The position numbers and the translations under genes are program-made. This document shows positions 44,328 to 55,796 of a stretch of DNA of 64,000 nucleotides, one piece after another (position 1 is the stretch's first letter; each line of letters begins with the position of its first letter). Where the stretch lies: contig CM069450.1 in assembly GCA_035610835.1 (NCBI GenBank), positions 35,350,391-35,414,390 of the forward strand, written 5' to 3'. The stretch is from Ophiura sarsii (taxonomy: Eukaryota; Echinodermata; Ophiuroidea; Amphilepidida; Ophiuridae). The notes under the pieces were generated by a model. The model was not told the origin of the DNA and made no database searches. It saw only the letters and a list, made by a program, of their open reading frames with translations.

Positions 44328-44947
44328 AGATGAGTAAGCACGACGATAATATTATCTATAGGCCTTCAGTTCAATCTCATCCTCAAAAACAACCCAAACA
44401 ACTAAATAAGTGAATACATAAACCATTTAAGTAATATATAATATACGTGAATACATAAATAAACCATTTTTAGTAGTATATTTTATTGTATTTATTGATT
44501 AAAATAGCGCTGCGATAAATGAATTTAGCTTTATTCACAAAGAAATCATCAGACGAGTTGGGACCGTAATGGTAAAGTGTGTGGTAAAGTGTATGGTAAA
44601 GTGTTGCCTTGAAACGCGTGTTCATTGAACACTTTACCGTCGTTTCTATAGTATAATATTATTATACATATTTTGTTTTCATTTTAAATGGTAAACTGTT
44701 ATCAAAATGCGTAGATGTGACCAATGCGGCTTATATTTCGGAGTTACAACATGCATGATTGGTATAGCTAACACATATGCATATCTTGATAACTCAAAGG
44801 CAGTATGAAAAAACGTTTAATTGCCTATTTTAAGCAAAATGTACCAATGGTAAACTGATGGTAAACTGTTGTAAAGTGTGTGACACTTTGCAATAATGCA
44901 TTACTATAACATGTATAATAAAACAAATCCACGCTTGTGTAAGCACT

Positions 44948-45030
44948 GACCGCTTGGCCGAGTGGATAGGAGCGTTCGTTGGCACCCTTTATCTGTTCAT
45001 AGCCTGCTTGGCGTTGGTTCGAGTCGCTTT
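44948..45030 (+). pseudogene. Class II tRNA-like sequence, second copy
   Basis: Identical by eye to 38084-38166. Confidence 0.5.
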
Positions 45031-45717
45031 CATGGCGTGGCTTTTTTCCTTTTTTCTGTTATGAGCTATCTTCAATAGATAGGAATAGTATTGCAAATAA
45101 ACGTTTACTGCTTGGCAAATGTTAACACTTTCAACGCGGCTATTGGTTTAACCACGGTACAAAACAGATTTGTCTAACTTTTATGTCTATCTCAAGGATA
45201 ACTGAACTAATAATAGGCACGTTTGTACTTATTTTAATGCATTTCATAAGGTGATTCTAAATATTGGTAAAATGACATTCAATAATTTTGACGTTTTTGA
45301 AACATTTTGTTCAATTTTGGATTGTCGTCTGCAGACACCTGTCGCGTGGAAAGTGTAAATGTATAGTTTCATATTTCAAATAATAAACAAATAGGCAATG
45401 TGATAACATTATTAAAAGTATAAACATGTTAATTTCTCAGCAAGAACTTTATACCTTTGATTTATTGATTTATAAACATCAGATTATTACGCGCGGGATC
45501 AAGAAACGGGTCAAATTGTAGTTAAATATGACATACATAATTGTTTTCAGTGACCACTCCCTAAATAAAATTAATTCCCTGTCATCATTTTTATTATATC
45601 TGTGATGCCCCTATTGTTTACTCAAATCGTGTGTAATATGAGATTCATACGACATTCGGTTTTTGATTTATGACAGAAAAACCAAATTTAGATCAAATAT
45701 TTTGCATTCCTCTTATA

Positions 45718-45985
45718 CAATCCTGGAAAAAAGTCTTGGAACACTTGCGTGTGATTAACGGACAAGTGTCACCCCCACTCCCCCGTACAATGTTGACCAA
45801 GGCCAGTGGCTCCTGCAGCTTGCCAGAGTTTCCCAACATTGATCGATGGGGGGTGGGGAAGTAAAAATCTCATTTGAACAATTTCCGTTTATAACAGAAG
45901 ACACTAAGTATCAATACATGCACACAATACCCAGCACGTGTGCTCAGCTCAGCGTTCGCGTTCCAAGGACTTTTTTCCAAGATTG
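45718..45985. mobile_element. MITE A, copy 3
   Basis: Same 268 bp; its right flank TA-GTAGACTT returns to the duplicated segment, defining the outer edge of the composite. Confidence 0.88.
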
Positions 45986-46697
45986 TAGTAGACTTTTACT
46001 AAGTAGAGTCTTGAATGTTATAATCCGAGAGTGTGAGTCGAGTCTGGTCATCTTAATAATTGTAATCTCATATATGAGTCAAGTCGATTCATAATAGTTT
46101 GCACTTCTACCCTGAATGCATTTAAATATACAGGTACGAGGCTTTGGAGGAATTGAATCAATGTTGTAAATTATTTTCATACCAAAGCAACTTTTAAGGT
46201 GGATATTAATATTCACATCGAGTCAAAAATCTTGAATCATGAGTCATAACGTTTGAGTTAATCGAGGTAACGATTCCATTAAGGGGTCAATTCTCAAATC
46301 GAGCCGAGTTCTCACTTGTGACTCAAAAAAGACTTCCGAGTTTTAACATGTCAAGTTAAATCTCAGGTTTCAACATTAAGTTGAGTGTGTGTGGGCGTTT
46401 TTCTAAGTGCTTTTTCAACAAATGATACAAGCATTTACGATTCTATTTTTGGCTCGCGAAATAGACGCAAACACCATTTGCAAAATGTCCCATTTATTTT
46501 TGTTTTAACGAAAGATGACATATTATGTATCTCCTTGCAACATAAAACTGTATGTGCGACGCTTTCAGCAAGCCACTACATGATATATGATGGTGGGACG
46601 AACATACGTTGTACCAAACGTATCATGATAAATGGTGGAACCAACGCCCGAGGTGAACGTCTGGGATGTATTACATTTATGTCGATTTCATGTGCAT

Positions 46698-46922
46698 ATT
46701 TATACAGGTATTATTATAGCTACCTCATGTTTCGTGCAATCAAATGTCTAAATGTCATGAAAAAGCCCCAATCTAACTCATTAAAGTAATAGTGCTTAAT
46801 AGTACCAAGGATTTATACAGGTATTATTATAGCCTACCTCATGTTTCGTGCAATCAAATGTCTAAATGTCATGAGAAAGCCCCAGTCTAACTCATTAAAG
46901 TAATAGTGCTTAATAGTACCAA
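46698..46922 (+). repeat. 113-bp tandem duplication
   Basis: 46698-46810 is repeated at 46811-46922 with a few changes (AAAAAG to GAGAAAG; AGCTACC to AGCCTACC). The paralogous segment has a single copy, so it arose after the segmental duplication. Confidence 0.85.
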
Positions 46923-47467
46923 GGGTATATTGTTATTTGGATTCATGACGATCTTTGATGTATTATGGGGCATTTGACCTTATATTCCGAGCCCATTTTC
47001 TCTTCGTCTCTCCCTCATTTATTATAGACTAATATACGATCTGTGATACCTAGTGGTAAACAGAATTGTATATGTTTTCAAAATATTTCAAAATATTGAT
47101 TGGTTTTTGGCTGCTTTTCTGCCGATACGCACTATAATATTATGAGACGATGGTACATATAGTTATTGTGGGCTTAATTCATGCGAATAGTAATAGCTTT
47201 AGTGTGTATGGTCACCGCGTTAAGATGTTCAACGTGCCCTACACAAAGTTGCCGTCATGCGTTTTGCGTTTTGCGTATAAAACGCAGCGTTGCCATGTGG
47301 GCGTGCGCTAAAAAACGCGATTATTCGAAGCAGGAAGTTGGTAAACCCTTCGCTGTATTCGGCGATTTTATAAAGGGGAAATTTGTTGCTGTTTGGATAA
47401 AATAAATGTAACAAAAAGCGTCATTTTTATGATAAAAGATTAAATTAACCAATCAACTAAATAAGAA

Positions 47468-47608
47468 TGAGAATAAAATATAGTTCCTAGCTGTTTTGCT
47501 ATATACGTTGGCCTCATAATGTATAGGCGGTACCAGATTTGTGTCGTCATGTATGGCCGCCTACGGCGACCATATAGCAAAACAGCTACGAGCTATATTT
47601 TATTCTCC
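47468..47608. repeat. ~140-bp foldback hairpin
   Basis: GAATAAAATATAG and CTAGCTGTTTTGCTATAT at the left are inverted at the right (ATATAGCAAAACAGCTA, CTATATTTTATTC). The paralog (58243-58360) keeps the left arm and a different inner stem but lacks the right arm. Confidence 0.7.
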
Positions 47609-47765
47609 AAATATTAAACAAGTCCATATTGAAAAGGGAGTACAGTTTAGGTATAATACGATGACTTTAATCTGGCTCCTGAGTAAAACAATCTTTAGTT
47701 AGCATTAATAAAATAAATTTAAAAAAAAACCAGATTTAGTTTTAACAAAAAGAATCTGTAATGTA

Positions 47766-48431
47766 AACTGCTCACACAAAGTTAGGAAACTTTTTTTAAT
47801 CAAGTATATTTGTATTATGTTCTTCTTTAAAATGGTACCAAATGTGCAATGATGACATGTTGCTGGAATTGGCCACATGAATGAGAATGAGGCAAAGTCA
47901 CAAATCAAATGTGCCAAAATTACCGTTATCTGTGCTAAACAGTCAATGGGTAACGGCACGGGCTCTCTCCAAATCTGTTAAACGCGGCATATTGAAACTG
48001 CAAAACGTTTACCGTGTCTCAGAAAAATGTACAAGTTGTAGGCCTTAACCTTTCATCACTTACCTTCATGACCTTCCACCTGGAGTCATTGTTAACCCAC
48101 TTGCAAATCCCCAAATAATGGTTTTCTAAAGAGATGAGGGTTGGGGTGTGTGTGTTGTGCTCACTGGTGCAAATCTTTGCGTAAACCATTCATGGTTCTC
48201 AAGCATGACCGGTTTGATTATTGATCATTACCTATTGACTGTTTGATTTGTGACTTTGCCTCATTCTCAGTCATGTGGCCAAGTTCAGCAACATGTAATT
48301 ATTGCAAATGTGGTATAATTTTAAAGAGGAACACTTCAGCTTTCAATTGATATGTAACAGATACAAAGAGGGTAATTAATAATAAAAATATACTTGATTA
48401 AAAAAAGTTTCCTAACTTTTTGTGAGCAGTT
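47766..48431. mobile_element. TA-target MITE (AACTRCTCAC family), copy 2
   Basis: Ends AACTGCTCACACAAAGTTAG and CTTTTTGTGAGCAGTT, flanked by TA (47764-47765, 48432-48433). It is about 106 bp longer than copy 1 (20910-21469) because of extra interior sequence. It is absent from the paralogous segment, so it inserted after the duplication. Confidence 0.85.
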
Positions 48432-49228
48432 TAAGTCAAACTATACTGAGGTTCCGGATTTTTGGATTCTATCTTCAACGATATACATGTATGTTGTTTA
48501 ATAATCATGGATTATTTAGTTTCGTTATATTTGTTATCTCCTGTCGGCACTACAAGCGTAAAATGCCTGTAACAAAATAACGTTCTGCATGATTATTTAA
48601 TGTGACCAACGCCGCTAGGTGTTCGCTGTCACATTTAAAGGTATCAATTCTAAATCAAAGACGAAATTAATATTCTTCGAAGGAGATATATAAGATACGC
48701 GAAGTAATACAAATACGCTTAAAAATAAACATACGTGGCAAATCAAGCGCTTCATGTTTGATTAGCAATTTATATTATCGACATACAATGGAATGGTTGG
48801 ATCGCTTACAAACGAGATAGACATGAACACTACAACGTTATGTACCAACTAGAAACAGGTATTCCAAATATAAGGGGAGCTTGTCAGTTTATATCCAACG
48901 TAACATCAATTTAGGTATTAGAAACGCACTTTTAGCCATCTTCAAATTTCGGAAAATACCGTTTACAATGAATAAATCAAACTATATTGAGGTTTCGTAT
49001 TCTATCTACAATAGTAAGTGTTACACCTTAGTAGAAGTGGTGAAAAAATATGTGGGGATCAGGACAAGTTTGTTCCCCACAATTGGGAATCAAAACAAAT
49101 TTGGTCCTTAATAGGGGAATAACAAAAGGCAAAGCAAAGTAAAGCGCGCAGTAAAATCATTCTTTATTTGAGCTCCCGGTGAGTGCCACTCTTTAGACGG
49201 ATACTCGGACATAATGGAGGATAGCAAA

Positions 49229-49765
49229 TGAAGAGCTTAGTTCCAAAAGGCGCTAACTCACTTTTTTGAAAAAAAATGAGTTAGGCGCAGAATAATAAAG
49301 AGAGTTACAAAATACATCTTTTAAACTTTGTTCTACATCTGTAGCTTGTTCGGGTCCAAAGTTATGGCCCTCGGTAATTTCCGGAAATGTGAATATAATT
49401 CACTATTTTTTAAGCCAAAATGGTGGAAATATGGTTCTTTTATCATGGTAAAACATTGATAGGAATGTCCTAAATGAAATGCAATGAAGAAAACGGAAAA
49501 TGTATGGGATTATTGTTTTGAAAATTGCACACGAACAAACTTCTTGTTAATTAAAAAAATATACCAAATTGCCCACATTTTCAGTTTTTTCACAAAATTC
49601 ATAATTAAAAAAAGTTGAAAAGGTATTTGAATACGGTTTTCTGTTTTCAATGTGATTTGATATTATCTTTCAGGTGTACATTATTTGGAAATAAAGATTG
49701 CTTGGTAAAGTGTTTTTTGAAAATTGGTCGAAACATTTTTGTTCCAAAAGGCGCTAACTCACTGA
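49229..49765. repeat. Segment between direct repeats TTCCAAAAGGCGCTAACTCA
   Basis: TTCCAAAAGGCGCTAACTCA occurs near 49233-49252 and again near 49742-49761 in the same orientation. Beside the first copy is a hairpin (GCGCTAACTCA / TGAGTTAGGCGC, 49243-49280). The interior is AT-rich and non-coding. Possibly an insertion, since the paralogous segment ends here, but its type is not identified. Confidence 0.45.
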
Positions 49766-51429
49766 TTTCCGAAAATAAAGAAAGACACTATAGGAAATAC
49801 AGTAAAAATGAAAAAAATGAAATCAAACCAATTTGTAAGCGTCCACGTATAGTATCTTTCATATGGCAGAACATTAACATAATCGAAGAAGTGCAACATC
49901 CTCATTTAAAAAAAGTCTCTCTGTTTTGGATTCGTAAAGTATACACAAACACCGTATGTAGATTTAGTGGATTTTTATTAACACTTTTATGGATCTTCAT
50001 GCAACTCAGTAAACATGTAACTACACATGCAGTACTTTTACCAACCCGAAACATGATAAACCATAATATGAACGCCCCGGGTGCATCTTTGATATGTATT
50101 GCAGCATGCATTACATTTATTTCGATTTATTGCGCTACTGATACAGGTTGGATCCATTTTTGAAATGTCACAGGGAAGCCCTAGTCTAACAGATTAGAGT
50201 CATGGCACGTGCATCGCCAATGGTGTATTACTTCTTAAAATCATGAAGATTACCTGTGTATCACTGGTATGGTGCCAATTAAAATATCATACCGATCTCT
50301 CTCATCTACACACTCAACGGATTGCTGCGATTCTTTACTTTCAACCTTATAATTATAACCAACCCTATATATAACAACTGGCAGCAAAAAAAATATATTA
50401 CAGATAGGCGTTGTGGCAATAAGACCTCGATATGCCAAATGAATCTCATTGTCTATTGTGTTTATGCTTGACTCAAATTGAAATACGAAACATAATGAAC
50501 TTTGTAAGAACGACAACTCTTTAGTTATTTTGTGTGAAAAATGAAGTCTATCACATTTACCGTTGATCCCTATTTAGAATTTAAAAGTTTCAAGTGTCAA
50601 CTTAATTTTGAAAAACAAGATTGCATCTTTCCGCTTTTGCACTTTAGTTCAATCCTTCGTAGTATTATAATGCGTAACGTCATAGGTGTTAAACAATTTC
50701 GCTCACACCGCCTTTAAAAAGAATCATACTCACGGTCGAATTAAACTAAATTATGTGTGGGGTTATCAATTCACATTATTATCAATCATGTTTCAGTTTC
50801 ATTATCATTCGGAAAATTAAAAGCAATTCATGGGCTCATTCGAAATTTTAGCAGAAGACGATTCGCAAGTGCTCTTGGGAGTTACATACGGATTATTGTT
50901 AAAAAGATGGCGGCAGCTACGCTAGACGGTATTTCAGTTTTTTTAGCTACTAGCCCCATTGACAACAATTAGAGTTAACGTTTGTTATTAAGAAAGTATA
51001 TACTTTAAATTATTTTTGAAACTCACGATATTTTCGTCAAACACATGATTTTACATTGAAACTAAACTATTTGGTTATATAATTCTCCCATTGGACCTTA
51101 TTTTAAGAGTTTTAAGAACCAGATTTCAGAAGAAAAAGTGTAAATAAACACTTGATTTTTGTTTTTGTTTTTGTTGATTCAAATGTTGATGCTTATATAA
51201 AATAAAGTGAAAACATTACAACATGAATACACATTAATATAGTTATTTTTCAATTTCAAGAATATTGTTTGAAATCATTATTGTCAAAGGTGTTTGGAGT
51301 AACATCTTGTATTTAAATTTAAAAATATCACATAATATTCTCCTCTCTCAGCAGTGAGAGTGCTCAATACCGCGGCAGTTGTCGTGACAGAGCAAAATAT
51401 ATACTATTAATCACATTTATTATTTTAGC
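49766..51429. other. Unassigned sequence with a faint third copy of the 46.6-kb block
   Basis: Around 50020-50240, blocks such as ACATGATAAA, GAACGCCC, GCATTACATTTATTTCGATT and AAGCCCTAGTCTAAC resemble 46600-46780 and 57510-57690. No gene recognised; the 182-codon frame at 49615-50163 has no motif. Confidence 0.35.
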
Positions 51430-51676
51430 ATTATTGCTACCCTGGGTTTCACGCCGAGGTTGTTGGCCCAGCGTTCATCAAGCAGAGAGTTTAAAGCAAG
51501 CACAAGCCCAGTCACCGGGAATTTTAGGGTTGAAAGTTAAGTAAAGCTGAGTGTCGTCACCAAAGATATGAAACTGCAACTTATGGCGGCGAATATTGAC
51601 GGCAACATCCTGGTGTACATTTTAAAAGCCCTAGGACCAATGATTGAACCCTGCGGAACCCCACATTTAAGACAAA
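51430..51676 (-). pseudogene. LINE reverse transcriptase scrap (L2/CR1-like)
   Basis: On the minus strand from 51664: CGVPQGSIIGPRAFKMYT, then after a frameshift QDVAVNIRRHKLQFHIFGDDTQLY and LTFNPKIPGDW. This matches the GVPQGS...YADDTQLY core of L2/CR1-type reverse transcriptases, with the catalytic YADD written FGDD. Two stop codons follow. Too short and broken to assign a clade. Confidence 0.75.
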
Positions 51677-52259
51677 AACATTAGACATATGACTATCAAC
51701 TCATACACGATTCGGATTCAGTTCAAAAAGTGGTGACAGGCTATTAAATGCCTGATATTGGTCCATTGAAAATAATCATAAACAAACAGATGAATAATAA
51801 GGGTAATCTTTATGACAAGACAATCAGGCGTTGAATAGCTGTGTATACTGTTTGGTTCATTTCAATTTCCAACTGAAAACACGTGATGGCATCATATTCT
51901 ATAATCACGATGAACGGTTAATGACAGATAAAAAAATTAAAAGTATATACTTTGGAATTATGACACCAACGGGAATTTTAACACCAACATTATATACAGC
52001 CATTCGTAACTTACTTAAAAATCGAATATTATATTGAATATCAAATAGTAATAGTACACGTCGATAGGAAACGGGTTATTTACTCTTAACTTTGATAACA
52101 CTCTAACAATCTCTGTCTAGACGTTCGACGTGCTTTAATCAATTTACCGGGTTTTGGGGGTGAGGTTGACCTCACGTACCATTATGCGAGGTCAACTACA
52201 TGTGCTGTGCATCCATTGTGTCCATAGGATGATGAAGCTGACTATGAAGTATAGTTTGA
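51677..52259. other. Unassigned sequence
   Basis: No feature recognised beyond a short hairpin (GAGGTTGACCTC.../...GAGGTCAAC, about 52161-52196). Confidence 0.3.
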
Positions 52260-52481
52260 TCAGTTCCAAATTGGCGAAGCCTCCTTACCACTAGACTTTA
52301 TCCTCCAGTCGTACAATACGCTCCACTGCGTTTGCTGTTGTGACGACTGGAAATGTTCCAGCCCAAATGACGGAGCACTTTTTGACAGCAATTTGCTTAC
52401 CGCGCGAGCTGCGCCTTGCACAAACACGCGCATTGGTAGGGCACTTACGCACACGCGGGCGCGCACATTCATGACATCCAT
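52260..52481 (-). CDS. Speculative first exon of a host gene
   Basis: A minus-strand frame with two ATGs near its start in a locally CpG-rich patch (GCGCGCCCGCGTGTGCG). The translation has a later Met, MRVFVQGAARAVSKLLSKSA, rich in R, K, A and S with no acidic residues, like a mitochondrial presequence. GTAAGG near 52287 could be a splice donor; GTAAGT and GTAAGC also occur. No downstream exon was recognised and no homology is claimed. It may equally be chance. Confidence 0.2.
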   Translation of the reverse strand: MDVMNVRARVCVSALPMRVFVQGAARAVSKLLSKSAPSFGLEHFQSSQQQTQWSVLYDWRIKSSGKEASPIWN

Positions 52482-53340
52482 TTAAAACACGGCTGAATCA
52501 TGATCAAGTTGATTGATCATGCATTTAAATTCATTTTTGTTTACTAGCAAAACCGTCGTTTTCTTTCGACAGCAAGCCTGCACTTTGCAGCTGTTTACAT
52601 ACCGGGTTGTTGGTCAATATTTTACGATGTACATATTTTCACATACCTAAAATAGATGGAAGAAACTCCCAAACTAAGTTTTAAAAGGCCTGCTGCTGCG
52701 CTGTCCCATAGTTTTTAATTCTTTTTTCGTAGAGAATTAAATCAATGAAGTGTTATAAATGATTTCCAATATCGGCCGGTAAAAAGATATGTGGCAGTTA
52801 TGTGCGCAGCTGCAGCGAGCGGGCAGCGGGCATGCAAAAGTCTGATAAGTGAAAGCTTAAAAGTTTTAAATACCAGCTGGATGCATGGGCTCCTGCTGTA
52901 CTGTTTAGTGTTGGATCATCAAGCACTTTTGGTCACGATTGGCTCTGTCATTACAACATGATCATAGTATAACTATTAGTATCTGTACCAGACCACCCCT
53001 CCAATACTACTCACATACATACATAAATTAATAACGATAACGAAATATCGGAAATATTTAAAACATATTAAAAAAAAAATTAAAAAAAATAAAATTTAAA
53101 AAAAAATGTCCCAATATTTTTTTATTATCAACACACTAATTTCAACAACAACAAAAAATTCTGTGTTTTTTTAAATTGTTAATTTATGGAATGTATGTTT
53201 TGCATAAAACATGAATTTCAATTTTTAAACAAAATTAATTTGTTTTATTTTGAGTTTGAGTGCGTACCTTCATCATAGGCAAAGCAGGATAGTGTTTGAT
53301 GGAGCAAGAAGGCAGGATATATTATAGGACTAAGACTAAG
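52482..53340. other. Unassigned AT-rich sequence
   Basis: Includes an A/T low-complexity stretch at about 53065-53130. No gene recognised. Confidence 0.35.
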
Positions 53341-54085
53341 ACTTAATAATAGGAGGGTACGAAGCCGGCATAGGAAGGTGTAGGAGGCTGGCGCAGGCAG
53401 GATGTATGAAGGCATACACGGGGGCCTACAGTACAGATCTAGCGTAGAGCGTCGTACAGGTGCAGTAAGATGTATGGACATGTGACGCAGGAATGTGTAC
53501 AAAGATAGCGCAGGAACAGAAAGGCGTTAGCGCAGGAAAGCGTAAGTGCATGAAGGTGTACGAAACTGGCACAGGAAGGCGTACTAAGCTGGTGCAGCAG
53601 GAGGCTTCATATAGAGCTGATGCACTTACTAGGCCTACAATGCTGGCGCAGGAGGCCTGTACAGAGCTGGCGCAGGAAAGCGTGCAATACGAAGGTAGCG
53701 CAGGAAAGCGTAAAAGTATCGCATGAAAGCGTAAAAGTATCGCAGGAAAGCGTAAAGGTATCGCAGGAAAGCGCAAAGGTACACAGGAAAGCGCAAAGGT
53801 ATCGCAGGAAAGCGTACAAAGGTAGCGCTGAAAGGCGTTCGAAGGTAGCGCAGGAAAGCGTAAAAGTATCGCAGGAAAGCGCAAAGGTATCGCAGGAAAG
53901 CGCAAAGGTACACAGGAAAGCGCAAGGTATCGCAGGAAAGCGTACAAAGGTAGCGCTGGAAGGCGTTCAAAGGTAGCGCAGGAAAGCGCAAAGGTATCGC
54001 AGGAAAGCGTACAAAGGTAGCACTGGAAGGCGTACGAAGGAATGCAGGAAGGCGAACGAAGGAGTGTAAGAAAGCGTACAAATGG
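53341..54085 (+). repeat. 21-bp minisatellite (GCAGGAAAGCGYAAAGGTATC)
   Basis: A tandem array of a 21-bp unit with core CGCAGGAAAGCG(T/C)AAAGGTAT. It is most regular at 53690-54010 and degenerates on both sides into GGCGCAGGAAGG variants. Because 21 is a multiple of three, frames stay open on both strands: KVSQESV heptads on plus, FLRYLYA or CDTFTLS on minus. These frames are by-products of the period, so no protein is called. Confidence 0.85.
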
Positions 54086-55796
54086 CACAGGAGGAAGCCT
54101 GCATGAAGAGCATGTTCAAAGCCGCTACACAAATCTGTGGAGGTTATTATGAATGGCATAAATTGACTGACATTAGGGCCTATTTTAATAACTAACTAAT
54201 AGTAATACTATCATGGTAATTATATGTGGAAAAGTAGGCGTCTCCCTCTCTAGCTCTAGGCTTTAAAAAGCGTCTCCCTACCCTAGTCCCTACCCTAGGC
54301 CTTTTTAAAGGTTGCCTAATTTAGCCTAAGCTGTACATCATGTAAACGTGAACTATTACTAATACTAGGCCTAGACTCTAGTAAAATTACACAAAAGTAC
54401 TGACCTCGTAAGACGTAGTCGTAAAGCCTACCTCAGGTTAGGCACAACAACACTCATGACTCATGTAGTCAATTGTCAAAGTAGGAGAATCATCTGGCCG
54501 GCCGGTACAACAATCGATTACAAATTAAATAGGCCTACAGCTTTAAAAAAAAGGCTACCGCTTGTTATCATCAATGAAAGAGAGCAGCGGTCGCTCAACT
54601 CACAGCACAAAACAGTCGAACTAGGCTATGTATGCCTAGAATTTGTTGTTTAATTATCGAGGAACAACATACACCCCTCTGAACATATTTTCTGGCAGAA
54701 TTCTGTTGATTTTAACGCTGATCGTAAATAAAATCTGCTGTAAAATGTAAACAAACAGGGTGACCGTAAAATCTGGCCATCTGGGTACTTCGCGAAGAGT
54801 GTGTGGTTTTGAGGAGGCACGGGATTGGTTAGAGTTTGTGTTTTATTGTACTCTTTCTTTACAGAAGAGGCTTCTTTAGGTGAATAACTTCCCCCAAAAT
54901 CAATAGTTTTACTCTTTACTAATTGCAATCATCAACCTCGCTGAATCATCACCTCGCCGGCGCCGCGAGCCGCGCCGCGTCGTGCCGGCAGATCTGCGTG
55001 GCAAGTGACATGCATATTCATTTATTTAAATAAAATCACAATTCCGATTTTATTTTGCTCCTTCTATTTTCACGCTTTGTGACCAGTCCCCAAGTGGAGG
55101 ACCGCGCTATGCATTCTGGGTATATTAGTTCAGCGGGTGCGGGACGACACTTCGGGGACTGGTGGAACTTGTCTACCTTACCACAGCGAATGGATTTAAA
55201 AGGACGCGGACGCATGCTGAGGTGACACTAAGCGTACTTTGCATCATACATACGGCACGCGTGCGTGCGGCAAAAACCTTGTGCGTGTGGCCATAATCTC
55301 AAAAGGATTTTTGGATTTTTGCGCGCGCAGAGTAATACGGGCGGTCATTTTCTTTGACAGGGGGTCCCAAAAATGTTCGTTTATCGTCTTCATTTTTATG
55401 AACCCTAAACGAACGCGATTATTTTATAACCTCGCTACTCAGATGTTGATTTGTTTGACACCACCCCACCAACACACACACAGAAATCTAACACTCGTGT
55501 TGACCCCATTACAATAGTATTAATTTCATGACCCCCCTGTTTTCATTGTACACATACTTCGACCCCCCCCCCCCCCCCGGATATTTCACGCTAATTTGGT
55601 ATGGTAGACTCTATTGAAAACTCAGATTCCGAATTCTAAAAGGTGACGCTTTCCGATACCGCCAATGTCTATCGCGAAATGGACCACGGACTGTCTTATG
55701 AAATCACAGATTTGCCGCTTTCTTACGTTATTTTGCATTTTTGACGACCTACATGTACAAGCAAAGTACGTTTGGATACATTCCATATCATTTCTA
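54086..55796. other. Unassigned sequence with a GC-rich patch and hairpin
   Basis: 54953-55000 is GC- and CpG-rich (GCCGGCGCCGCGAGCCGCGC), unlike its surroundings. At 55083-55162, CCAGTCCCCAAGTG is inverted as CACTTCGGGGACTGG around an 52-bp loop. C run at 55563-55578. No coding region could be supported. Confidence 0.4.

Larger units (their letters stand above)
43406..45717. repeat. Segment B, copy 2, right portion
   Basis: Matches 36542-38853 with only two substitutions noticed by eye. It contains the same tRNA-like sequences (44253-44327 minus; 44948-45030 plus) and the ACACTTTC MITE (45125-45356). Confidence 0.85.
36085..45985. mobile_element. MITE-bounded tandem composite, A-B-A-B-A, flanked by TA
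   Basis: The whole block is absent from the paralogous segment, where the site reads GAC-TA-GCAGAC (TA at 56737-56738). Here it reads GAC-TA-(block)-TA-GTAGAC (TA at 36083-36084 and 45986-45987). The block holds three copies of a 268-bp MITE (A) separated by two copies of a 2.5-kb segment (B), giving a 2769-bp period. The second B contains a 4.1-kb LINE. The B copies differ at only two positions in about 2.3 kb compared by eye (38447/45311 and 38591/45455). The outermost ends are MITE ends with a TA duplication. Confidence 0.85.
45988..49228 (+). repeat. Segmental duplication, copy 1, right part
   Basis: Colinear with 56739-59221: AGTCTTGAATGTTATAATCC, CATTTAAATATACAGGTACG, CATTTACGATTCTATTTTTG, CGATCTGTGATACCTAGTGG, CAGTAAAATCATTCTTTATT and many more blocks. 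Differences are substitutions, small indels and copy-specific insertions (46811-46922, 47766-48431). Open frames such as 46385-46789 (134 codons) have a partial counterpart at 57464-57682, but the substitutions are not concentrated at third positions, so they are not supported as genes. Confidence 0.8.

Noticed and set aside
46385..46789. 134-codon frame with a partial counterpart at 57464-57682
   Set aside because: Differences between the paralogs fall at all codon positions and the upstream portion is not open in the paralog, so the frame is not supported as a gene.
49615..50163. 182-codon frame
   Set aside because: No motif, low-complexity composition, overlaps a diverged repeat, and begins at a non-ATG codon.
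53426..54159. Frames of 118-220 codons across the minisatellite
   Set aside because: Open only because the 21-bp unit has no stop and keeps frame; no start context or motif.
54650..54928. 92-codon minus-strand frame
   Set aside because: No ATG at its start and no recognisable motif; no splice sites could be matched.
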